Below are positions 35,493-47,965 of a stretch of 64,000 nt of DNA, one piece after another (the stretch's first letter is position 1; each line of letters opens with the position of its first letter). The notes beneath the pieces are model-generated. The model saw only the letters and a program-made list of their open reading frames with translations, was not told the DNA's origin and did not search any database. The translations under genes were made by a program, and so were the position numbers. The DNA comes from Branchiostoma floridae (taxonomy: Eukaryota; Chordata; Leptocardii; Amphioxiformes; Branchiostomatidae). The stretch covers positions 28,804,277 through 28,868,276 of the forward strand of contig NC_049982.1 of NCBI RefSeq assembly GCF_000003815.2, read 5' to 3'.

Positions 35493-35774
35493 TGGTCGAA
35501 AACATTTTCTTTTAACACAACACAAAAAGGAACTTCACAATGTTGACATAAGATACATAAGATCCAAAAGGTGTGCACAAGAACAACTTTGCAATGACAC
35601 ATGGGGGGTACAAACTTGGCCACGATTGGGATTGTGTTCTCCCTGCAAAGGAAGCGCCACCTACACCGGCTAACTCCATCTAACGGCGAGAAGCAGAACT
35701 CCAGTCAGAAGCTCTGAGGAAGAGGTCTGATGGACATCAAAACGTAAGCAGGTACGTAATACTGATTGGGCATA

Positions 35775-35886
35775 TATAGAATACAACACGGTGTATTCCG
35801 TATCACCCGAGGTACCAGCCCGACCGCGGGTCGGATCGCCCGACGGCCGAAGGTGATGCAGAATACACCATGTTGTATTTTATGTA
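35775..35886. repeat. Imperfect palindrome/hairpin
   Basis: AGAATACAACACGGTGTATT...TATCACC pairs with GGTGATGCAGAATACACCAT...GTATTTTAT around a CG-rich centre (CGACCGCGGGTCGGATCG). Related TATCACC and GAGGTACC pieces recur at 36100-36370. It is probably a fold-back element end; the class is unknown. Confidence 0.45.
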
Positions 35887-36433
35887 TGTCATACACACCT
35901 GAAAAAAACCCTGTTTTGATACGAAATGCGCCAGAAGTTGAACAAATTTGGTGCCCTCGAACAAAAAGTGTTACAACAGTAATGTTCCAACGTCCAAATC
36001 AGGTATTCGAACTTTCGATGGCGCCGCACTCGTCCCGCTCGAAACAGTTCGATTTATTCGAATGGAGCCCTTGTGATACAACTTAGAGCCGGTCTGATAC
36101 GGAAGTTATCACCCAGTCTGGAGCACCCGTATCGAACGTTTTCGCGGCACAGGTATGACGTAAAAGAATATACTAGTTCTTAGAATAGCTAAGAGGCCAA
36201 CATGAATAATAAGTCGAGCCACACCGTAAAACATTGTTTTGAACCTTATTAGGCACCTTGCAATTTTCGTTATTAAAAAAACTGGGCCATAAAACATTTC
36301 TGACAGGTCGTACATGCAAATAATCCATCGTATATTAGATACGACGTATATCGTCAGCGAGGTACCACTATGGGGAACATCTATGAAATTAATCTCTTAT
36401 TCATTTTCATATTCACCTTCATTTTCACCTTCC

Positions 36434-36725
36434 AGATCAACTGCCACGGGACGATCACTGAGAAACAAAAACACTTTCTCCATCCCCCCAGCTAGAACTA
36501 AAAGACTTCAGAACTCTTTCCTGCACACAGCTATCAAGCTGTACAACAAGACTGTAGACACGTAGGTAGTAACAATGGCTACTTAACGTCGGAGATGTTG
36601 TTTACTACTTTAGTATATTGTTTCTTATTGTATATATACGGTTTTTATGTTGTAAATTTCAACGCTATTCAGGCTGCTATTTTGTCTGCTATGTTGAAAT
36701 CAATAAAGGATGATGATGATGATTG
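36434..36725 (+). mobile_element. 5'-truncated LINE 3' end with (ATG)n tail
   Basis: The last 43 codons of an ORF (RSTATGRSLRNKNTFSIPP then ARTKRLQNSFLHTAIKLYNK, stop after VDT at 36565) have the look of a LINE reverse-transcriptase C-terminus. A short 3' UTR and AATAAAGGATGATGATGATG follow. Short tandem tails of this kind are common in several LINE clades. Confidence 0.6.
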
Positions 36726-37111
36726 ATTTATTTTTCCGCTTTGGGCCTACAATGTAATTGATTAAAGAATGTTTCCGTATGATACCGGGATTTTCTTAAT
36801 ATTCTATCTGGTAGCTTCCCCAAGGAAAAAGAATTATTATGGGGCGTGAATCACTCTATTTATCATTTTCAAACGTAGATTTTATTATGTAATTTATCTG
36901 GCTTGTCATCACAAAGCACTTTTCAGTTAGAAGATTTATATGGGAGCTAAAATTTAGTTTGCCATTTACGACTATCAAGGAATAGTTCCTGTTGATGTAT
37001 ACGAGAGATTGATGAATAAGTTTGCAACCAGAAATGAGATGCGCAACTCAAATTTTGGGGCGTAATTCTGGAGTATGAAGCCTTTTATGAATGTGTACCA
37101 AAGTTCAAATC

Positions 37112-37575
37112 AGAGAGAGAGAGAGACAGACAGTGAAAGAGACAGAGAGAGACAGACAGACAGAGAGGGAGAGAGACAGAGAGGGAGAGACAGAGAGAGG
37201 CACAGACAGAGACACACAGAGAGAGACAGACAGACAGACAGAGAGAGACACAGAGAGAGAGAGGGGGGGGGAAGAGACAGAGAGAGACAGACAGAGGCAG
37301 AGACACAGAGAGAGAGACAGACAGCGAGAGAGAGACACAGAGAGAGAGGGAAAGAGACAGAGAGAGAGAGACAGACAACGAGAGAGAGAGACATACAGAG
37401 AGGGAGAGAGACAGAGGGAGAGAGAGAGAGACAGAGACACAGAGAGAGAGACAGACAGCGAGAGAGAGACACAGAGAGGGAGAGAGACAGAGAGGGAGAG
37501 ACAGAGGCAGAAAGAGACAGAGAGAGAGACAGACAGCGAGAGAGAGACAAAGAGAGACAGAGACAGAGAGAGACT
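37112..37575. repeat. About 460-bp polypurine (GAGACA)n tract
   Basis: Almost uninterrupted A/G with regular C (GAGAGACAGA-type units) on the plus strand. The long ORFs in all frames on both strands are low-complexity artefacts. Confidence 0.95.
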
Positions 37576-38126
37576 GCGACCTGAGCTAGGTGTGCAGGTG
37601 AACTCCAGTTCTACTGAAAGACATGTACCCATTTAATAGAGTTCATTCCAGTTATGGCGGCCATGTTGGATTTCTGGGGTCAACTGGGGTCATGGCACCA
37701 GAACGAGACTGCAGGTGGTGGCAGCTGGGCATTCTACTATATAGGCTGTATTGCAGACATAAATATGCCATTTTCGGGAGTGCATTTCATTCCGATGGAA
37801 TGCGAGGGGAATCCTCATCAAACATCTTGACAATGTCTTGAGTTCGTTGATTTCATGGCATAAGGAGCACGAACCACACAGCACTGATCACAGTTCATCC
37901 TCGTTTTTCTCAACACTACCATACTGCTTTTCAAAAGGACGTCAATTGGAAAGTACATTTTTAATGACCACACAGAATTGTCTGATTTTCTGGTAAATGA
38001 TCAAAGGCTTCATACTATACAGTCGTGTCTAGAATTTGTAGTTGTGAATTTAATCTGTGTGGGTCCAAGAACTCATCAATCACCTCTCGTATACTAGTGC
38101 GACATCTTTTTTTTACATGGCTCAAT
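37576..38126. repeat. Segment duplicated at 52960-53295
   Basis: Shared order with 52840-53295: ATGTGTACCAAAxTTCAAAT (before the purine tract), CTACTGAAAGA, TTGACAATGTCTT, CATAGTTCACCCTTGTTTTT-like text, and AAAGGxTTCATACTA. The two copies are diverged, but the order is conserved and both end at a family C MITE. Confidence 0.6.
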
Positions 38127-38460
38127 TAAAGCTAAAGGCACAACCCGACGTACGTGGAAATACGTGATGTCTACGTGCCAAAACGTGGGCAATCTTTTGG
38201 GATCCGTAAGTGGTAAGTACCTCCTCCGTACGAACTCGTAGGGAATCCGACGGATTTTGGAGCACGCAGACACGCCGTAGAACGTGCAGGCAAAACTTCG
38301 TGTGCCATTGGGCTGCGTATTCGCCCCCGTACGTGCCAGCACGGGCAACGCGCCTTTCCTTTACAGCCTGAACGTTTTCAGAAATACGTGGTGGACGAGG
38401 CCTCTCAAAAAAAACGTACGGACAAATTGCACGTACGTCGGGTTGTGCCCTTAGCTTTAG
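38127..38460. mobile_element. Palindromic MITE family C (CACAACCCGACGTACGTG ends)
   Basis: The ends AAAGCTAAAGGCACAACCCG and CGGGTTGTGCCCTTAGCTTT are inverted repeats. The interior is rich in CGTACG. Copies are at 52181-52517 (opposite interior orientation) and a short one at 53296-53404. Confidence 0.8.
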
Positions 38461-39394
38461 CATGCTGCTAGCATGCTTTTAGCGAAGGTAACACCTACTC
38501 CCTGGAGTGTCAGCGTACACCACAAAGGTGTCGATGAACCTATAACTTTTTGTAACAAGATAAATCTCTTCTCTACGATGGATTCAATTAAGGTTACCAA
38601 ACACTCCGGTTGTTAAGCCGTATGCGGCTTTCAAGTTAATTTTTCACCTGCCAAATAGTGTTAAGGAGCTAATGCAACCAGAATATGCCGTGAAATTAAT
38701 ACATTTGACGAGCTTAAAACTAGAAAGGTAACACTTGCGAGCAAAGCCATATGATGAAATCAAAATATGGCCTGTCTTGTTGTTGAAAAAAAGAGGGATT
38801 CTGTAATTTAGCTCATTTCATGCGACAGAGACGGATCACTGCACTTCCAAAAATGATTCTTTTTTATTTTGCTTACCCTATGGACAATTCTAGTCTTATA
38901 TGAGGAAAAATATTCTTGCAGGAAGAAAATGTAGAATAAAATTCAAGCAAAACGACAAACTACAAAAAATTTCTAGACATTTAAGTAAAATAATGCAAGA
39001 AAAAAATTCTAGACATTTTTGTTATTTTCTTGCCAGATTCAACTCTTAAGAAATACAAGTATTTTTTTCTTCCTGGAAGATGAATTTTCTGTGAGGAAGC
39101 AAGACAAAACAAGAAAAAGCATTTTTGGAAATACAAGAAAACATATCTCAAATTTTCTCAAAAACTTGACAAGCAAAAATTTGCTTGCCCCATGGACAAG
39201 CACGTTTTTCTAAGATCTCTTAGTGATAGAATAGTTTTCTTCCTGGAAGAAAAAAATTCTGTAAGGAAGCAAAACAAGATAAACAAGAAAAAGCATTTTT
39301 GGTAGTGTGGTGACAGCATATTTCTGTACACTACCATCCATGAGAACGAGCCACGTGTACGTGCATGCCTATTTCTTATGGACCTCTCTCTGGC
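38461..39394. other. Intergenic, no gene seen
   Basis: AT-rich. A short repeat of TTCTTCCTGGAAGA...TTCTGTxAGGAAGCAA occurs at about 39068 and 39237. No exon recognised. Confidence 0.5.
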
Positions 39395-40444
39395 TATTGG
39401 ACACCAAACCGAATCAACCATAAAACGAATCGTGACCACTCTTAAGTATTAACAAAGCCCTATAGTCAAACTGCCGACTTTTTTTTCATTTAAACATCAA
39501 AGTAGGGTAAACCTCTGCCATGTTTACGAACGGAATTGAGTTAGGCCTTTGAAAGACTGTACGATTTTATGGATGACATCCTCTGTTTTAAGTTTGCATC
39601 TATTTAACACCGGACCGAACGAAGCATAAATCGAATCGTGACCATTCTTTGGTATTGATAAAGCCTGACAGGCAAACTGCCAAGTCTTTTCATTTAAACA
39701 CCAAAACAGGGTGAACCTTTGCCATGTGTACGGCTGGAATTGAGTTACTATTTTGAGGGGTATTTGAAATATACAACGAATTTAAGCGTGACCATTGGTA
39801 GTTAATAATAAAGCCCCACAGGTAAACTGTCAAATCTTTTGATTTAAACACCAAAGTAGGGTAAACCTTTGCCATGCGTACGACCGGAATTGAGTTACGC
39901 CTTTAAAAGACCGTACTATTTTATGGATGACACCCTCTGCTTTAAGTTTGCATCTATGTAACACCGGACCGAACGAACCATAAAACGAGTCAAGACCAAT
40001 ATTATTAAGTATTATTATAGCCCTATAGTCAAACTGCCGACTCTTTTCCCTTAAACATCAAACTAAATCTTTGCCATGTGCACGACTGGAATTGAGTTAG
40101 ACCTTTGACAGACCGTACGATTTTATGGATGACATCCTCCGCTTTACGTCTGTATATATTTAATCCCAGACCGAATGAAGCATAAAACGAATCCTGACCA
40201 TTCCTTAGTACTAATGAATCCCCACAGGCAAACTGTCGACTCTTTTGATTTGAATGTCAAAGTAGGGTGAAACCTTTGCTATGTGTGCGACTGGAATTCA
40301 GTTAGGCTTTTGTAATACTAATAAAGCTTGTTAATGAAGCCCTATAGGCAAACTGCCAACTCTTTTGATTTTTAGCATCAAAGTCTTTGCCATGTGCGCG
40401 ACTGGAATTGAGTGAGGCTTTTGTAAGTTTAAGGCCAATACAAT
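39395..40444. repeat. Diverged tandem array, units about 160-210 bp
   Basis: Blocks recur in order: CATAAAACGAATCGTGACCA, CCCTATAGTCAAACTGCCGA, TTTAAACACCAAAGTAGGGT, TTTGCCATGTGTACGACTGG, AATTGAGTTAGGC. Units begin at about 39410, 39625, 39775, 39975, 40175 and 40320. Several contain TTTTATGGATGACATCCTCT. Confidence 0.65.
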
Positions 40445-40725
40445 GCCGGTGCAATGGCCGAGTGGGTAGAGTGTTCGCAATTCGGTACGTCTTGAATTCG
40501 ATCCCCGGCCGAGTCATACCAAAGACTTTAAAAATGGCACATGCTGCTTTCTCTGCTTAGCACTCAGCATTCGGGAAAGAGTATGGATTACTGAAGTTAA
40601 AACACACTATCACCAGTGGACTAGCCCCCTGGTGCACAAAGTTGTGTGGCCCACGGCTACTGAAACGGAGATGGGCGCGGGAAGGACTTTGACTTTGTCC
40701 CGTATATCTTTGACCGATGTTTAGG
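40445..40725 (+). mobile_element. tRNA-derived SINE (plus-strand copy of an inverted pair)
   Basis: The head GCCGGTGCAATGGCCGAGTG contains an A box (TGGCCGAGTGG). A B-box-like GAATTCGATCC follows about 40 bp later, resembling a class II (Ser/Leu) tRNA. The body GTGTGGCCCACGGCTACTG ... GATGGGCGCGGGAAGGA is shared with 55844. It is not a functional tRNA: the stems are degraded and a non-tRNA body follows. Confidence 0.75.
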
Positions 40726-40975
40726 GGTGGCACCTATCTCGATTTCTGTAGCCCTTGGGCCACACATTTGTGTATGTACAGCAGGGGGCTAGTCCACTGG
40801 TAGTGTGATGTGTGTTTAACTCCCATGCTCTTCCTCATTGGTGCTGAGTGCTAAGCAGAGAAATCAGCATATACCATTTTTAAAGTCTTTGGTATGACTC
40901 TACCGGGGATCGAACTCACGACCTACCGAATACAAGGCGAACACTCTACCCGCTTGGCCATTGCACCGGTTTTCG
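40726..40975 (-). mobile_element. tRNA-derived SINE (minus-strand copy, tail-to-tail with the previous one)
   Basis: On the minus strand GCCGGTGCAATGGCCAAGCG...GAGTTCGATCCCCGG gives the same A and B boxes. The body TGTGTGGCCCAAGGGCTAC lies toward the middle. Together with 40445-40725 it forms a 530-bp inverted repeat. Confidence 0.75.
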
Positions 40976-41099
40976 AGGAAGTTTCTTGAGCATAATTGAA
41001 GGGAATGGCTGGCAACCCTTCCTTGTAAAAAAGAACCTCTCACGCTCCCTTATGTGCCACTAGAGACTACAATGGTCTCCAAGGGTCTATAAGGAATCT

Positions 41100-42400
41100 G
41101 AAACATAACATCAATGTTTCTTGGCCTAATGGTGCAAACAGGTAACCTCAGATGTTCTGTGTGTATCATAATTGCTCCCAACGCACCCCCGTTAAATATA
41201 ACAGCATCACAAGGCCATGGCATGGTAGTCACGTTTTCCATAATCTTTCACGTTGAGGTCATGTATTTTCATGTTTATTCATGAATGGATTCGCATTCTA
41301 CTCTATCTATAGTCAAAAGTCATAGGAGTTCGTTGTGCGTTTATCTTTAGTCAAAAAGTCATAGGAGTTGTGCTTTTACCTTTAGTAAAGAATTCAAAGG
41401 AGTTTGTTGTGTGAGTTTACAGTATACATTAAATGCAAATTCAAATTTCGGCTGACGAATTGGTGTCGACTAGCGCCAGTTCGCGATAACAGGGAGAGGT
41501 ACCGGTTATACGAGTCCGTACTTATGAGTTGCGTATTCGACTTAATGAGTTGCGTATTCATTCTTACGATCCGTGTTACCGCTCCCATAGACCTTAAAAA
41601 TGCCTTGAAAGTAAAACCAAAAACGTAAATACTGAATTCATGGGGACTTGAATATACGCCCTCCTATGACCGCTTCCATTGAGGTAAGTGCTTTGACAGC
41701 AGTGTTCCAAACTGGTACCCTCAGATGTCTCTGCGTGTAACATAATTGCCTCAAACGCACCCCCGTTAAAGATAACAACATCACAAGGCCATGGTGGTCA
41801 CAATCTTTTTATATTTCACTTCCCGTTTAGGTCATGTCTTTGCTAGGTAAGCGCTTGTAAATGGATGAATTCTTATTCTGCTCTATCTATATTTATTCAA
41901 AACGTCATAGGAGTTCGTTGTGCGTACAGTATACATTAAATGCAAATTTAAATTTCGGGTGGAAAAAATTGGTGACGATTAGCGCAAGTTCGCGATAACT
42001 TTCGTCAGCAAACAAGCGCGGGCCAGTAAGATACTAAAGTATACATGAAGAGGTCATACGAGTCTGTACTTAAAAGACCGGATATAAGAGTTATGTATTC
42101 ATTATTGTGACCCGTTTGGCTACTCTATAGATGTAAAAAAAAAAGTGCTTTGACAGTAATGCAAACGGGTACCCTCAGATGTTTCTGTGTGCAACAAAAT
42201 TGACTCAATTGTACTTCACAAGGCCACGATGGTCACATTTTTCACGTTTTACTTCCCGTTCAGGTCATGTATTTTCAGAATTGGTCACATGTAAATGAAT
42301 AGATTCTCATTCTAATGTATCTATAGTCATCTAGTAGGTTGCAAAGGAGTTCGTTGTGGGTTTCGTACACGTTAATGGCATATGACAGCTGGTTGGGTGA
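41100..42400. repeat. Three-copy diverged tandem duplication, unit about 450-580 bp
   Basis: Each copy has GGTAACCTCAGATGTxTCTG, CAACGCACCCCCGTTAA, ACATCACAAGGCCATGG, GGTCATGT, ATTCTxATCTATAGTC and GGAGTTCGTTGTG in order. They start at about 41138, 41711 and 42165; the third is shortened. Confidence 0.65.
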
Positions 42401-42466
42401 TTTGTATGCAGTCACACGTGTGTGTTGATTAAGTGCCCGAGGTAAAAAAAAACATCGATCGCAAAC

Positions 42467-42950
42467 TAAGACCACATGTACAGCAAGTAAACTCTATGGA
42501 TGACATCCTATGCAGGATGCAGAAATAATGAGAAAGCGCGAAACAAACAAGATGGGCAAAAATAAAAATTTGAAGTGACAAAATTAAACGTGGCATCACA
42601 ACGAACAAGGCATTCATTCTTGTATTTAAGAAGTGAACTAGTGCAGTAAAAGTGATACTAGTGTGGTACACTGATATCACATGCCAAGTTAGCAACTACA
42701 TTCATGGTTTCCAATTTGGTTGCACTTTTACACCTATCCAACAAGTCAACTATAGTCATGGCTATCTCCCTAGTGTCACTTCGACAAGTATGATTATTAG
42801 GCTACAACACAACATGTTAACATGTTTGCCTATTTTGGTCTGTCTGACCATCCCTGAAGAGAAAAAAAAAAAAATTCTTTTTCTTCTGAAATCATGCGAA
42901 ATTTAATGAGCGAGCTGATGTCATCCATGAAATTTACTTGCTATGGCCTA
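42467..42950. mobile_element. MITE family A copy, opposite interior orientation
   Basis: The ends are TAAGACCACATGTACAGCAA and AATTTACTTGCTATGGCCTA. The interior is the reverse complement of 43310-43844 (AAGGCATTCATTC, CAGTAAAAGTGATACTAGTG). Confidence 0.75.
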
Positions 42951-43309
42951 ACGTTGCATTCTTGAGAAGATAGTCATGGTTGTGCTCTGCAAAGTTTAGC
43001 GGTCTGGTTACCAAAAATGCTTTCTCTGATCCTTGTCGGCGATTTGTTCTGTCACAGTCTGATTGAAAATGCTTCGACAGCAAAATCGAGCTACATCGAC
43101 AATATACGACGAATTTGCTACAAGCTGATCGCTCTATCTAATGAAAATCTTTATTGGTATGCAATATATAGTGCCAAAAGATAAAAGCTTGCTAGGACAA
43201 TGCACCTCTTGTAGAATAACGAATTCGAAGTTACAAGCAGTTAGGACGTTGTCTTTGAAACATTCAAGTTTAACGTTTAGGTCAATTCGAAACGTAAGAA
43301 TTCTACGTT

Positions 43310-43844
43310 TAGGCCACAGCAAGTAAATTTTATGGATGGCATCAGCGCGCGCATTAATTTTGCCTGATTTCAGAAAAAAAAACGATTTTTTCTTCCGCAG
43401 GGATGGTCAACATGACGATAAAGTACCAAAATGAGCAAATATTTTGTGTTGTAGCCCAATAGTTGTACTTGTAGAAGTGAAACTTGCAAGATACCCGAGA
43501 CTGTAGTTGTAGAAATGAAACTTACTGGATAGTTGTAAAAGTGACACAAATATGGAAGCTATGAGTGTGGTTACCAACTTTGTTGGTGATGCCAGTCTAC
43601 CACACTAGTGTCACTTTTACACACCAGTACATGTCTTAAATACAGGAATGAATGCCTTGTTGGCTCTGATACCATGTTTTGTCTCTTTATCTCTTTTTAC
43701 AACAGTCATCACAACTTTATGGTGCCTATTTTTGAAAATGTAGCCATCTTGTTTTTTTTTACCCATCTTGTTTTTTTCGCCCTATCGTACTATTTTTGCA
43801 ATCTGCAGAGGATGTCATCCATAAAATTTACTTGCTGTGGCCTT
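43310..43844. mobile_element. MITE family A copy, best preserved
   Basis: The terminal repeats are TAGGCCACAGCAAGTAAATT and AAATTTACTTGCTGTGGCCT, matching for about 30 bp including ATGGATG / CATCCAT. No ORF inside. Confidence 0.8.
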
Positions 43845-44812
43845 AGGTCAATTTACAACAAATCAGCGCCCTGTCTTTGAAAAGTATGAGCTAACAACCA
43901 GTTAACAGCCAGTTAGTGCCTTCAATTTGAAACTTTAGACTGAAACGTTAACGTCAGTTTGTATTGACTCTGAAACTTTGGAGTTTAACGTCCAGGTCAA
44001 TGTACAACAAGTAAGCTCTCTGACTTTGAAACTTTAAAGTTTAAAGTTAACGTCAATTTACAACTTATTAGCGCTTGGCATACCAAGTGAAGAATAGCGT
44101 GACATTTGATTATCGACAGAATGTGTATTACGACTAATGAAGTAATCTTTTACGGAAGCGTTTGTTCGTAACTCATTAAAATCCTCGTACATCATAACAT
44201 ACTGTAAGAGGTGCAGTGTGTTTGTTGACGGACACTCTTTCCGAGAAGACTTACCGATCTGTCAATTATGAAAAGCTTTTTACAACGTCCTAAGTTATCC
44301 CTATTTGGACAGATTTTTATCAGTATTTGTTTTCAACAATTCAACAAATCATGCAACAGTTATGCAGAACTTTGCAAATATCCAAAGCTAGTAAGGATAC
44401 TATTTCCCCATAAAATGCTGCAAGCTAAGGGGAAGAACCTTTGTCGCGGGATAACTGTAATGTAAATTAGCAACCTTCTGCCTCAAACTTTGAATTTGAT
44501 GTCTTCATTGCTCTTAAACAGTCTGCCAAACACCGAACCCCAAATAACCCCCGATTGAAAACGCGCCTGCGCGTACGAGTACACGAGGCACACACCAATA
44601 CAACTGTATCTATTCAAACCACAAATATCGTTAATTTCGCTGTCATCGCCAGCGGACTCTCGATGGTGTTGACGCATTTGCAGAGATTTTAATTACAACT
44701 AACACCCGCAGCTGCCACGGACATGACAAGTACTAATAATTGCCTACAGGATATGCAATATGACTAAGGCCACAGCAAATAAACTCTATGATGAACGACT
44801 TTGTTGAGACAA
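43845..44812. other. Intergenic; small repeats and one solitary MITE A end
   Basis: GAAACTTTxGAGTTTAACGT and GGTCAATTTACAACAA recur three times (43850-44070). AAGGCCACAGCAAATAAACT at 44766 is a solitary family A end. No gene seen. Confidence 0.5.
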
Positions 44813-45115
44813 ACTCTCAGAGTCTACCCTGGGGGCCAGCCGGGAACGGGCAGCTAGGGCGGTTTATTCGGTGGCCCAAGGCCCGCCAGAGTTTCTATAA
44901 GCGCCCGGGGAAGTTTAAGCCCGAAGGAGGTCCACCTGTCCTTATCTAGGCAAGGAGGTTAAAAAACCTCCTTGATCAAGGGTAGCGATAACTTCTTCTG
45001 GCTTAAACTCCCCGGAGCGCTAGTGTGAGATCGGCGGGCTGACTGCCTTGGATCCCCGAACAAAACTCGCTAGCTACCCGATCCTGTCTGGCTCCTAGGA
45101 TACTCAGAGTCTATT
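44813..45115. mobile_element. 300-bp fold-back element
   Basis: The arms are imperfect inverted repeats about 150 bp long: AGAGTCTACC...GGCAGCTAGGGCGG against CGCTAGCTACC...ACTCAGAGTCT. The centre is the perfect palindrome AAGGAGGTTAAAAAACCTCC at about 44953. It is more GC-rich than its surroundings. Confidence 0.6.
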
Positions 45116-47339
45116 ACTAGCAGTCCGGGGGCTGAACTGATGTTAGACTTTACATGCATGATGCTACACATGGCATACATATACGAATCAACATATTGCC
45201 ATAAATCAAATTAGTAGAAGGCAAGCACACGCACACACACACACACACATACGCACACGCACACATGCACATCCAAAACAGTAACTCCATTTTCATGAAG
45301 ATAAAATTCCTCTGACCCATTATAGCAGAGCATGTCAAAGCGACGAACATTCGCAACTGCCCACGGGCATACAAGGTACATAATAGCGTGGCATTCAATT
45401 ACCGACAGTATGTGCAATAGCACTAATATAATGAAGCAAGACAACTCTTTTACCCGAAGCGTCTCTTCGTAACTCATTAGAACAACTCTTTGAAATGTAT
45501 CACACAATTCAGCCTCAGTATAGGCTGCGGTGTCTTACAAATATCTAAAGAAAACAAGAGTTCGTAGACCTCAGGCCTGCATGAAATATATTGGGTGTCT
45601 GTAGACCTATTGTGTATTTTTTGTCTGCGGTACGTGCTTGGAAAAGTCAGCTTTTTACCGTGTTGGTTGTGCACCATGCAAAAGTCTGAAATTCCATTTT
45701 CTGAATTTGTAAGTTTGGACATGGATGAACATTACTTATTTTGGATTTCCTAAGTACATAACCAACCATAGTACCTTGAAGTTGTTGAGACAACTTTTTG
45801 CTACTTTTTTCTCTCAGATGGCCCATGCATTTATTCTGTCACATGATATATTTAGTACTGATATCTTCCTATTTCAATGTACTGACCTGATGCAGCTGCT
45901 AAGTCTCCTTGGTGTGTATTCTTCCATTAAAGATTTATTTCTGGAGTGATATATCACTTGACATTGGAAGGTTCTTTGCATAATTTCACCAATGGTACTT
46001 AGTACAGTAGTTCCATAGACAATCTCACTGTGGTAGCCCCCATGCAACAGCAACAGTTAGTCCCCAGGGTGGTATCATATTTTCATTCAATCTGACCAAC
46101 CCAACCCACCCCAGGAAAGTCTAACCATAAAGATCGCAGTTTTTTTTAGCTGCACGCTGTCATATTGAACAAAATTTCATTTTTTGTTTGCTTACCACTT
46201 CCAAGTGATTGAAATTCAAATAGTATTTGAATTTCATAAGAAATACAAGTCCCTGACTACGTTGTTGTTTCGCTGACACTTCTGGTAACTTCGACCACAC
46301 AATTTTTGATAAAAAAGGACTTTAAAAACCCATTCAAAATTGAAAGAAGATCCCTTTCTTTCAGTGATAACTTGCTAAGTTATGGCTACGCACTGAAATA
46401 ATCACCTAAACCCTGACTCCGGCTGTCAGGGGCCCGACGCGTTATCTTTATACGCAGTTTGAAGTTGTCGGGGACTCCCACTGAGCCTACGGGCATACAC
46501 TTCGGAGTGGACGGGAGAAAATTTGAAGACAACGGGACTACAACGACGGGAACTCTCTTTACATGGGGCTCCCGCTCTCGCCAGTCCCGCTCTCGCGAAA
46601 ACCGTAATGTAAAGTGGGCCTAAATCTCTTCTAGTATTCAAGCCAAATTTAACAGCAGAATTAATAATCAAAATGTCCTTATAGATGGCAAGCTGCTGGC
46701 AATGGAAACTTTGAAAAGTTCAGAAAACTGTTGTAGCCAGAGCGAACACCCGGCAAACATCCCCCAAAACCAATGAGCAGTTGCTTAGAAGGGGAAAACA
46801 ATTTCATCATATATATGCAGTGACAAAATGCACCAGATGATACTTAACAAAGCCTCCACCACTTAACCCTGCCTGTACAATAGATTTAAAAGCAGGCCCA
46901 AAAATCAAGTGAATATGACTGGCCCAAAATTACCTGCATACAGGATGGAAATGGCATCACCAAAGAAACACAGGAAAAATCATACACATACCTTTCTCCT
47001 ATGCTTATGCTCTAATCATTTCTCCTCCACTTTAGAAAGTTGTATCTTCTTCTGTTTAACCATGATTGCCAAACAGGGTAAAGGAACTTGTACCAGAACT
47101 ATATAGTTTATACAGCTGTCAAAACACCACAAAGACTAAGAAGCAAACTCAAATTATACCTAACCAGTATGGCAGGAGCTGTAGCATCATCTGGCAGATA
47201 CAAAGTAACCCAATACATTGAAAGTGACCTACATGAACGCCCCTGCTAACCAGATGACAATTACACAAGTAAAGACCTATCAATCAACCCAAACCCTGGA
47301 CCATAATCTGTTTTTACAACCAAGCAGATGTTAGTGCTG
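45116..47339. other. Intergenic; (CA)n at 45222-45268, otherwise no gene seen
   Basis: A CA/CG microsatellite lies at 45222-45268. Degenerate pieces of the GTAACTCATTA repeat seen at 48.4-52.6 kb occur near 44170 and 45470. No splice-flanked coding exon recognised. Confidence 0.5.
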
Positions 47340-47965
47340 AATCCCAACCAAGAAAAAATCAGCATCAGCCTACAGTGTCAAGTTCATGAACAAGGAAGCC
47401 CAAAATCAAACCTGACCGCCAGGACACCACCAACAATTCATGTACCAAAAAGCAACACAATGGCACCTTGCGTTCCGGAGATACAGCGCACGCCCCGTGC
47501 CCGCACAAAAGGTAACCTGGAATGTCAAGTTCAAGCACCAAGGGCGCCAAAATCAAAATTGAGAATTATTCAGCCACCGCCGACACATGTGCCAAATATC
47601 ATCGCGCCCGCACCAACCGTTCAGAAGATATAACTCCGGAAATACCCCTCCCGAACACAAAATTCGACCTGCCGCGTCAAGTTCAAACGCGACTAGGCCC
47701 AAAGTCGATCCTAGGCAACAGGCAATAACTTCCCACCCATGCACCAAAAATCGTCCCAATGGCGCGTATCGTTTTAGACACACAGCGCCAAAAGTGCCCA
47801 AAAAACACAAAAAATGCCATCTTCAATGTCAAGGTCAAGCACCAGGAGACCCAAAATCACGCCTGAGAGTCAAGCTACCACCCCCAACCCACGTACCAAA
47901 AATCGTTGTGCTCGCATTATCTTTTCTCGAGATACAGCGCCCTAAATCCCCAGCTTCCAAAAGTT
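47340..47965. repeat. Four-unit tandem repeat, period about 150 bp
   Basis: CAAGTTCAAGCACCAAGGxG-like starts recur at about 47379, 47525, 47671 and 47827. Each is followed by CCAAAATC, CCACC...CATGTACCAAAA and GATACAGCGC. The overlapping ORFs (up to 178 codons) are by-products of the repeat. Confidence 0.65.

Noticed and set aside
37075-37636. Long overlapping ORFs on both strands (up to 181 codons, Arg/Glu/Thr or Ser/Leu repeats)
   Set aside because: They are low-complexity translations of the purine tract, open in all frames, with no start context or splice signals.
40445-40515. Possible tRNA gene (also 40905-40975 and 55844-55915)
   Set aside because: The A and B boxes are present, but the cloverleaf stems are degraded and each is followed by the same non-tRNA body, so these are SINE heads.
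44813-45115. Structured GC-rich segment considered as an RNA gene
   Set aside because: The symmetry extends through the whole 300 bp with inverted arms, which fits a fold-back element better than a known RNA class.
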